Origin: Microthyrium microscopicum
Lineage: Eukaryota > Ascomycota > Dothideomycetes > Microthyriales > Microthyriaceae
Assembly (NCBI GenBank): GCA_010405405.1
Contig: MU004240.1
Coordinates: forward strand, 1,146,882 to 1,210,881
Reading direction: 5' to 3'
Length of the DNA stretch: 64,000 nucleotides
Position 1 is the stretch's first letter. The number at the start of each line of letters is the position of its first letter. Position numbers and translations under genes: made by a program. The notes beneath the pieces were generated by a model that saw only the letters and a list, made by a program, of their open reading frames with translations, made no database searches and was not told the origin of the DNA. Shown here piece after piece: positions 56,750-64,000 of this stretch.

Positions 56750-57622
56750 ATGCTCTCATTCCGTTCCAAGGACCGAATTGGCAAATTGACCAAGCCCAAC
56801 AAGAGATCTTTTCGCGATGCGGTAAAGATGAAGATCGCTGATAGTCTGGACAGTCCCCCCAAGACTGCTGACGGGTACATCTCTTCTTCCACAAATCACA
56901 TTACACAACTAACCTTCTCCAGCGGCTCGCCCGCCCTCACCAGCGCCATCATCACAATTGTGGTGGGACAAGAACAACGACTGTTCGCCGCTCACGAAGA
57001 TGTTCTAACCCTCTCGCCTGTCCTCGCACAGGCCTGTCGCGACGGATTCTTCAAGAGCAATGACCGACGCCTCTTCCTACACGACGAAGAACCAGAAACC
57101 TTCTCTTGCGTTCTCGAGTATCTATACAAGGGTGACTACTCTCCGCGCCTTGTCCACGACAAGCGCCGCACCACCTGGATGCTCGATGGCGATCACAAGA
57201 CCACCCCTAAACTCGGCGGCCGCGGGCCACAAGCGAATCCGTCCGCGACAATCTTCCACTCCGGCATTGGCGATGTAATTCTGCGCGACACTGCTGTGTA
57301 CTGTGCGGCTGATCGCTACGGCCTTGACGAGCTCAAGAAGCTGGCGCTGCGCAAGCAGGGTCTGCAGAGCGGAATCGAGGTGTCGACGATCTTGCGCAGT
57401 GCTCGGTACGCGTATGACAACACGCCGGACACGGATTCGCGGCTACGCGCTCATTATTTAGCTCTAGTCATCCGCTCAAGGAAAACCTTCAAGCGTAGCG
57501 GCACCATGCAGATGGAGATGGAGATTGGCGGCAAATTGTTCTTTGACCTGTTCGTGGCAATGTGCAACCATATGGATGATCTGGAGTCTCTCAACATCAA
57601 GGGAACTCCCAAGACGATCTGA
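56750..57622 (+). CDS. BTB/POZ-domain protein
   Basis: Single exon, 290 residues from ATG 56750 (MLSFRSKDRIGKLTKPNKRS). Seen: basic N-terminal segment; BTB/POZ core at about residues 60-130 with IITIVVGQEQRLFAAHEDVL, PVLAQACRDGFFKSNDRRLF and ETFSCVLEYLYKGDYSPRLV; then VILRDTAVYCAADRYGLDEL, KKLALRKQGLQSGIEVSTIL, and FFDLFVAMCNHMDDLESLNI, a BACK-like helical tail. Such proteins dimerise through the BTB domain and may be Cullin-3 adaptors; moulds have many and few are studied. A 31-residue insert (DKRRTTWMLDGDHKTTPKL...) separates the BTB core from its last helices. C terminus GTPKTI. Confidence 0.88.
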   Translation: MLSFRSKDRIGKLTKPNKRSFRDAVKMKIADSLDSPPKTADGYISSSTNHITQLTFSSGSPALTSAIITIVVGQEQRLFAAHEDVLTLSPVLAQACRDGFFKSNDRRLFLHDEEPETFSCVLEYLYKGDYSPRLVHDKRRTTWMLDGDHKTTPKLGGRGPQANPSATIFHSGIGDVILRDTAVYCAADRYGLDELKKLALRKQGLQSGIEVSTILRSARYAYDNTPDTDSRLRAHYLALVIRSRKTFKRSGTMQMEMEIGGKLFFDLFVAMCNHMDDLESLNIKGTPKTI

Positions 57623-58539
57623 AGCTGTGGGCCCACAATTCTGTCACGATTCGTTCCTTTTGTAAAGAAACCAGGTCTACCATAACCTCGGAGTACATCA
57701 TTTTTTTACCAGATTGGATCTCGCATGTTATTCGTCAAGTCACATTGCAACCAGACTGTTTTCCCCTACTCAGCAAATCGGACGAGAACGAAAGCGAGCG
57801 AGTTGGCGTTTTTTGGGTTCTTCTGTTTTGATCGGAAGCGGAACTCCTCTTACTCTCAACTAATTCTTCCTTCGATTCTGAGGCCGGCTGTTTTGGTTGC
57901 AACCCCTTTTACCATGCCCTTCTGGAATTATCTGTTGTCTCCTTACTATGGGAAATATTGGGCGTTTTTATTGCTTACGATCCTACCTCCCACCTCAAGT
58001 TTTTTTTATATCTCCCCCTTAGTATCTGACAGCTCCACGTCCTAGAGGCGTCGTGTTGGAAGAAAACAGGGGTTGAAGGTATCCTATCCCTAACGCAAAC
58101 GCAAGTCGTTTGTTGGGTTACAAGTTGTTGAATTTTTTTGTTATGATGAATGTGTTAAGATAAACTCCATCTGCCATGTGTGTTTTGCGATGTTTTTGAA
58201 AGAACTTACACTCTCTTATACCCATTTTCTTTTGTCTTGGTGTGAGAAGCTAGTTCTTGTTAGCAACTAGGCTTTGGATGTGTGTAGAAGGAGTATAAGT
58301 TGGAAACGGTACCGCTTGAACGGTTGTCGTGAGTCGGAAATTTGAGCTAGGAAATGAGAAAATCGGCCGCCTCAATTTGTGTTTTTGTGCCTTTGTGACT
58401 AAAAACTCAACTAGTCTACAACGTATTCGCTCCAAATGTAATCTTCCATTGGTTTCAAGGTACGATAGGAACGATTGTGTGATGTAGCGCTAAGTGATTT
58501 CCCACCAGGTGTTTATGCTCTCACTATAGAGTAATCTGC
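57623..58539. other. Intergenic region, 3' flank of the BTB gene
   Basis: About 900 bases, T-rich, with frames such as 57725-58045 that lack coding character. Likely a long 3' untranslated region and spacer. Confidence 0.5.
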
Positions 58540-58753
58540 CAACCAATGGACAAAATGAATGTCGCTCTGCCATCGGCGCCCGATAGCTCCCACGAACGTT
58601 ATTACTTAAAAGTTGTAACGCTTTCTATCGCATTCAATTGAATGCCCAAGTCTGAACGCGCTTGATGGCAAATAGAGCAATCGATAGTATATCGTCTTGT
58701 ATGGGAGCCATCGCGCTTGCTGGGAGCGCGCCATTTATTTTGTCGAAATCTTG
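58540..58753. mobile_element. MITE, copy 2 (214 bp), related to the element at 38182-38394
   Basis: Inverted termini: left CAACCAATGGACAAAATGAA, right (other strand) CAAGATTTCGACAAAATAAA, then TG.CGC.CTCCC or related sequence. Flanking 5-bp sequences TCTGC (58535-58539) and TCCGC (58754-58758) match at four of five positions and sit exactly where the GCACT repeats sit in copy 1. The length differs from copy 1 by one base. The interior aligns collinearly with copy 1. More diverged termini and TSD suggest an older insertion. No coding capacity. Confidence 0.78.
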
Positions 58754-59307
58754 TCCGCTCATAAGGCTGAGGGCTACCTCAACCTGTTAGGCTGAAGCTT
58801 TACCACGCGTCTAACTCCCACTCATTATCAAGCAAATTTCCTTTGAAGATATGAACCGTGTGACGCGTTTCTGTAGCCTATTCTAAGCGATGGCATAGAC
58901 TTCCACAGGAACCAAATCTGATGCTTAATGGCGTTGAATTGTCAGCAGTCGGTCTGTATCCCTCCGAGGCTGAAAAATGCAGCATAAGCAATCGTACTTA
59001 GCATTAACCTCCATACAGTCTGGTATCAGGCTTACTTCCTCTCATACCCAATTCCTCCCTTGCCATAAGACATTATTTATCAGCTGAAAAATCAAAGTCA
59101 TTGCGCTTCGAACAAAAAAGTACGTGCACCGGATCCCCGCTTCTTGTAGTACAAGAACGACTTCGATCCCAGCCTTGCCAGCCTCAAGCTAAGCTTCCCA
59201 AGCTATCTCAACCATCCACTTCATCAATGACCCATACATAACATCGTACCACAAACAACTCGCCACCTCCCGACTGTTACTCCATCAGTCGCACTGCCTA
59301 AAACACA
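58754..59307. other. Intergenic region upstream of the NmrA-like gene
   Basis: 550 bases, promoter of the NmrA-like gene; nothing specific recognised. Confidence 0.45.
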
Positions 59308-60222
59308 ATGTCCAAACCAATCCTCGTCCTCGGAGCCACCGGCAAACAAGGCGGCGCCCTCATCACCGCCCTCCTCGCCAGTCCCAAAGCATCCTCCTAC
59401 CTCCTCCTCGCCGTAACCCGCAACGCAACCTCCCCCACCGCCCAAAAACTCGCCGCCAAACATGGTGTCAAACTCGTCCAAGGAGACATGAACGACATCC
59501 CCGCCCTCTTCGAAGCCGCCAAAGAAGTCGCCGGCGCGCCTCTCTGGGGCGTGTTCAGCGTGCAAGTCTCCAACGGCACGGGCTCTGAACTCGAAGAAGC
59601 ATATGGCAAAGGCCTTGTTGACGCAGCTCTTGACTCGAGCGTCAAGATGTTTGTATATACGTCCGTGGAGCGCGGTGGTGAAGAGAAGAGCTGGGAGAAT
59701 GCTACGGAGATTCGCCATTTTGTGACAAAGTATAATATTGAGCACTATCTGCGTGATAAGGCGGGCGAGACGATGCAGTGGGCGATTTTGAGACCGACGG
59801 CTTTCATGGATAATTGGAATGTTGGGTTTCTGCCGCGTATCTTTGCGGCGATTTGGAAGTTGGAGAATCCGACGAAGCCGTTGCAGCTTATTTGCTCCAA
59901 GGATATTGGCATTTTTGCAAGTTTGGTGTTTTTGGAGCCGGACAAGTTCAATCACAAGGCTATTGGGCTAGCTGGAGATGAGCTGTCGTATCCGGAGTTT
60001 TGCGAGGTTTATAAGAGCAAGACGGGACAAGATCTACCAGAGGGTTATGGCTTCATGGCGCGTGGAGTGCTATTTATGCTGTCCGAGGTCAAGGTCATGT
60101 TCCAGTGGTTTAAGACTGATGGGTACAAGGCGGATATTCCTGCTCTCAAGGAAATGCATCCTGGCTTGTTGACGTGGGGAGAATGGGTAGAGAAGGAGAG
60201 CGACCATGAGACAAAGAAATGA
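59308..60222 (+). CDS. NmrA-like NAD(P)-binding atypical short-chain dehydrogenase
   Basis: Single exon, 304 residues. NmrA/HSCARG proteins bind NAD(P) in a Rossmann fold, often without catalysis, and can act as redox sensors or repress GATA factors; others are reductases. Seen: VLGATGKQGGALITALL (glycine-rich dinucleotide motif GATGKQGG, residues 9-16), LLLAVTRNATSPTAQKLAAK, KLVQGDMNDIPALFEAAKEV, LWGVFSVQVS, VKMFVYTSVERGGE, WAILRPTAFMDNWNVGFLPR, KPLQLICSKDIGIFASLVFL and AIGLAGDELSYPEFCEVYKS. The active-site YxxxK of classical SDRs is not in place (YTSVERGG in the position), typical for the atypical group. The first 280 bases are strongly C-ending in codon third positions compared with the rest. 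Convergent with the F-box gene. Confidence 0.92.
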   Translation: MSKPILVLGATGKQGGALITALLASPKASSYLLLAVTRNATSPTAQKLAAKHGVKLVQGDMNDIPALFEAAKEVAGAPLWGVFSVQVSNGTGSELEEAYGKGLVDAALDSSVKMFVYTSVERGGEEKSWENATEIRHFVTKYNIEHYLRDKAGETMQWAILRPTAFMDNWNVGFLPRIFAAIWKLENPTKPLQLICSKDIGIFASLVFLEPDKFNHKAIGLAGDELSYPEFCEVYKSKTGQDLPEGYGFMARGVLFMLSEVKVMFQWFKTDGYKADIPALKEMHPGLLTWGEWVEKESDHETKK

Positions 60223-60388
60223 TCAAAATGGTAGGGCCTGCCAGCGTATGGGCAAAGCAAAACGGATTGTGAAAGTAATGTAACAAGCCATGTCTGAAAA
60301 TCATCCACTTGTATCTCTAATTTATTCAAAAAACATTATACATTTCGTGCCCATATATCCTACAATCCCACTTATTATTCACAAGAAA
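60223..60388. other. Short convergent spacer
   Basis: 166 bases between stop codons of the NmrA-like and F-box genes; 3' untranslated sequence of both probably overlaps. Confidence 0.5.
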
Positions 60389-62507
60389 TTAAAAGAATGC
60401 TTTCCACCCCAAATCAGCAATCTTCTCTCTGGCCCGATGCGTCTTCCCACTCTTCAACGAGTTCCTTGTATTCTCCAAATATCCAGGAATCGGCGTCGCT
60501 GTCCCCTGAGGTGGTCCACTGCAAGAACCCAGCCGTCCTATGACAGCTTTCCCTCCATCTCTGCCACTACCTCCACTGGTTTCCGCTCTGCCAACCAGAG
60601 CTTCAACCTCCAGTACACCAGCGTCATCCGGCCCTTGCGCCAATTGGCCGTCCAGGACGTATTCTATGGATGATGTTACTCGGCCGACAAAGTTCTTGAT
60701 CGTGTATTTATGCTGTATCACACCACGCTCATCGGTCACTATTACGCGCATCAGCGGCATCAGTCGCGCAGCCTCGAGCCGTTCTTGGGCTGCTAATCGT
60801 GCGCCGGCTAGCGAGCTACGCAGACTCAGCGCTGATGCTGCTTCGCTGTCGCTTGGTCTTGCAATTGAGCTGCGTGGTCGACAGAGAATCTGTAGCGTGC
60901 CGTCATCACAGGGTGCGCAAATAGCGCGGAGGGATGGGAAGGCGCGTTCGCGGATGCTGTGCGCTAGGTGGGCGAGTGAAGGTTGCGAGAAAGGTGAGAT
61001 ATCCCAGTGCAGAAAGGCGAGAGATTTTGAGGAATAGATAGGCGCATCGACGGTAGTACCAGGTAGAGTGGGAGCGACAGATTGGACTAGTGTAAAGCGT
61101 TGGAGACGGCAGGCAACGCTGAGTATGTTGGCGATGAGTTTGGCGGATGTGATTTCGATGTTGATGAGGGATAGATTGCGCATGGATTCGAGACTGCGAG
61201 ATGAGGCGAGGCGAGAAAGACCGCGTTCTGTCACACCAGACACGTCTTGAAGGCGTAGAGATTGAAGGTTCCAGGGAAGGGCGGCGAGAGTCCGATCATT
61301 GAATTGTTTCTTATCAAAACCGGAGACAAGAAGATGCTTGAGGGAGGTGAGCATGCGAAATGTGCCAACAAATGCTCGGTAGTCCAAATTGCCCGTGTCT
61401 TGACCAAAAAGGAGCAGTGTTTCTAGATATTGCCATCTGAGATGCGTGTTCAAGAACACATCGCCGTTGTCAATACTTCCGTCATATTCGACCGGTCTTG
61501 CATTCGTAACCAATTCTCCCGAAGCGTCATAGGACTCCTCAATACCCTTCATGATCCATGTGTGAGTTTTGAGATATACACGCGTGGACAAGGCGTGAGT
61601 AAGTCGATCATATTCATGGTCGAAGCTCAGATATAATCCAGCGAATTCTTCGAGGTTTGGACAACACATAACCAAGGAGGCCAATGTGGCCACCGTAGTC
61701 GATCGGTCCGCAGCATCAAGGAATAAATTGATAGATTGTAATCCTGGCGTATGTATTTCCCTGACCAGCTTGGCGAGGTCCGGCTTATTCCGGAGACTTC
61801 TTCGGAGTTGTTTCATTCGCAGGAATATAGGGGACTTGTTTTGTTGATGAACAGGGTCGTCCACGGGAATCCATAATTTCTGGTATCTGTATTCTTGTCA
61901 ATAACAGGAACATTTCACACGCTGAGGGTAAATCATACAGTGCACGTTGTGCCACTACTCTCCAGGACTTGCTGGTCAAAGAAAGACTATTGAGGTCCGC
62001 TAGGTAGCAGGTAAGACAGGCTCCTCCATCAGATCTCATGTACATTTCCGCCAACTGAGTGATAATACACTGATAGACTTCAATTGGCAATCTCTTGAAT
62101 ATTCGAGCTGGCAACTGGGGTAAACCATTTGAACTCTTTCCAGTTGATGGCCTGGGCACTGCCCCCGATTCTTGCCATTGTCTCGCGAATGCGCGTTTCG
62201 ATCTATCAGCCTCCCATGGCGTCTTGACCAGTTTTGGGGCAGTATCGAACCGATATTTCTTGGCCGGCTCGTGTTCGCTAGCGATTGTCGCGTAAGAAGT
62301 CCTTGAAGAGAGTGATCCATATGAAGCTTTACTGCGAACAGATCTGGTCGAACCCGTTGTAGAAACCGATATTACGCTGTCTCTACATGAGTTGGCTGAC
62401 TTTGGTTGCGCGATATAGCTGCTAGGATATCTGATGTTGTTAGCCCCTTTTTAAGCTTTCAATGACATTCTTGACAGCATCACTTACCGTCCAAAATCAC
62501 CCGCCAT
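60389..62507 (-). CDS. F-box protein with leucine-rich-like C-terminal region
   Basis: Three exons: 62488-62507, 61939-62430, 60389-61886; introns 57 and 52 nt; 669 residues, all phases agree. Seen: short first exon MAGDFG; Ser/Thr-rich disordered N terminus with SVISVSTTGSTRSVRSKASY and AKKYRFDTAPKLVKTPWEAD, characteristic of one conserved mould F-box family; F-box at about residues 119-170 with KRLPIEVYQCIITQL, CYLADLNSLSLTSKSWRVVA; then ALYQKLWIPVDDP (joined over intron 2), LRRSLRNKPDLAKLVREIHT and a repeat-like region (LPWNLQSLRLQDVSGVTERG, MRNLSLINIEITSAKLIANI); C-terminal conserved block KYTIKNFVGRVTSSIEYVLDG. Probable substrate receptor of an SCF ubiquitin ligase, by inference from the F-box. 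Confidence 0.9.
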
Positions 62508-64000
62508 ATCTGCTTGTTGTTGCAATGCAATCATAACCTTCAAAGCCGTATATAGTCAAGGGTAGGAATAGAATCGCGCAAACTTGCCCGAGAAGGAAGT
62601 TCAAAAGGCGAGAGATCGCTGCGAGGTTAGGATTCGGGAAGATTGGCGATCAAGTGGGTCCCAATCTAGGCTACCCTGAGGGTCAAAAAGTCTCCTGAGA
62701 ACAATGAGAGTAAGTTGAAGATGCGTAGACCTGGAAAAGTCGAGAAGAATAGCGGAACACTCTGAGACAGCTGGAGAAGGGGAAGATTTCAGAAAACGTA
62801 GACATTGACGACAAGCACAAGAAGAGGCAAATGCACGATTGACCTCGACAAGCTGCACGATTGAATGTCAGAAACACGACCATGGCTCAAAAGGGATTTG
62901 CTAACGCAGCTGGCGTCCTGCAAAGGCTGCAAAGGCGCGCGAACTGTCAAATCCACAGCAATTCTGCTGGAATCTGCTTGTTGGTTGTTCAGCCTGGCGG
63001 CCCGCGCGCCGCGCCAGATCAGCCATCGCCAGCCATCGGTTGATTGAGGCTCGCTGATTGACCACTCACACCTGCCTTTTTATGGTGGAGAACAACCGGG
63101 CCTGCTTGCAATTTTCCGAATTCGGTGAGACCCTGGTTGACGATTGGAAGCTCTGACGCCCCTTTGGGCTGGAGCGCACGCTCGGCTTATCAAGTACGGG
63201 CCTATTAATGATCTGTTTCACGTCCCTTTTCTACGGAAACTGGCGTCGAAGATATCGGGAAACCACTTGACCGCCTGGGGTCTTTGGTTGACAACTTGGC
63301 GCTGTCATGGCAAGGTGTCAAACTCGAGTGGAGTTTAAGCAGACTGACCGTAACAAAAGTTCGGTCACGTTCTTAAGCTTTGGAAACTGGGGGGCCGGCA
63401 CACGACAAATTCTCAGAATTTAGTCTTGCATTAGGTTCGGTAAGGAAAGTATTGGTCTCGTGAATAGGCACAGGTTTTTAGAAACTAAAGGATCTTGGGA
63501 TCTTCGGGAATCGTGGGGTGGACTACCGAAGGCTTGCAGAGCAATTTCTTTCTACGCCAAATATCGGACTATTGATTTCGAACAGGCCACGATACAAGAA
63601 ACTTGGAAGCAGGTCAAATTTCTGTAAGTTTGAACTTGAAGGCGGCTAAAGACTTGTTGAAGTTGTTGTGGATGAAAAAATTGACGCGCGCAGTTGTTGT
63701 GGTAAAAGCGCAATCTGTAGATCATGGGGTTCTGATATTAGGATCTCTGTAGTCTTGACCAGTAAGCCGCCCATGCGCGGCCTTGCCGTTGAAGTTGTGG
63801 CTTTCTTAAACGAGAAGAACAAAAAGAAGATGTTTCTGCGCTGGGACCTGGGCGCAGGGCTGAGACTCAATTCAGAGTGGGATGATGATTCTCGGTTGGG
63901 ATCTTTAATGCCAACAATTTCAGTTGACGAGACAGCATCAGTAAAAAATCAGATCATACGGTATTTTTATACAGGTTTCCCTCTTATTGTCATGCGATGG
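62508..64000. other. Gene-poor region to the end of the window
   Basis: About 1.5 kb upstream of the F-box gene. Open frames (for example 62861-63043, 63646-63870) are short and overlap on several phases. No gene, RNA or repeat is recognised; a gene beginning just outside the window is possible. Confidence 0.5.

Noticed and set aside
57725-58045. 106-codon plus-strand frame after the BTB gene
   Set aside because: T-rich low-complexity 3' region; hydrophobic only because of T-rich codons.

Overview
The window is nuclear DNA of a filamentous ascomycete (Pezizomycotina). Evidence: protein genes are split by many short introns (mostly 45-75 nt, GTRNGT...YAG with CTAAC/CTGAC-like branch sites), a HET-domain gene is present, and several proteins have the length and architecture typical of moulds (ARO2, NMD5-type importin, AKR1, TFB2, RUS family, S28 peptidase, GH3). 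The genus cannot be read from the sequence alone. Gene models were assembled by hand from open frames, splice signals and codon phase; most are phase-consistent over all exons.

Layout. 0-8.5 kb: 3' end of mitochondrial glycerol-3-phosphate dehydrogenase, an RGS-domain protein, a 3 kb gene-poor stretch, and a seven-exon RUS/DUF647 gene with a 13-nt exon. 8.7-17.3 kb: MLH3 mismatch-repair/meiotic protein, a disordered fungal protein, a 687-residue acidic protein of unknown family, and MBF1. 18-24 kb: an accessory-looking part with a HET-domain gene that carries a frameshift and a long F-box-like protein. 24.7-36.5 kb: RBR ubiquitin ligase, a very intron-rich small thioesterase divergent from TFB2 (TFIIH), a secreted S28 peptidase, and an importin of the Nmd5/Sxm1 class. 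36.5-41.2 kb: a gene-poor stretch with a MITE, then TatD nuclease convergent with chorismate synthase. 41.9-47.2 kb: two paralogous F-box-like proteins flanking an SRR1-like gene, followed by a second type of MITE. 48.2-55.7 kb: eIF3g, AKR1 palmitoyltransferase convergent with a GH3 glycosidase, and a ubiquitin-conjugating enzyme. 56.7-62.5 kb: a BTB protein, a second copy of the first MITE, an NmrA-like reductase and an F-box protein; the last 1.5 kb shows no gene.

No biosynthetic cluster or prokaryote-like defence island is seen. Most neighbours are unrelated housekeeping genes. Functional links visible from sequence are limited: MBF1 (a Gcn4 coactivator in yeast) and ARO2 (an amino-acid biosynthesis gene) each have a perfect Gcn4/CPC1-type TGASTCA site upstream. 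The most interesting observations are two related 213-214 bp MITEs with matched termini and 5-bp target duplications, a separate TA-flanked MITE, an Mlh3 whose ATPase catalytic Glu position is Arg while its endonuclease motif is intact, an E2 enzyme with HCN in place of HPN, several 13-15 nt micro-exons, and a frameshifted HET gene.
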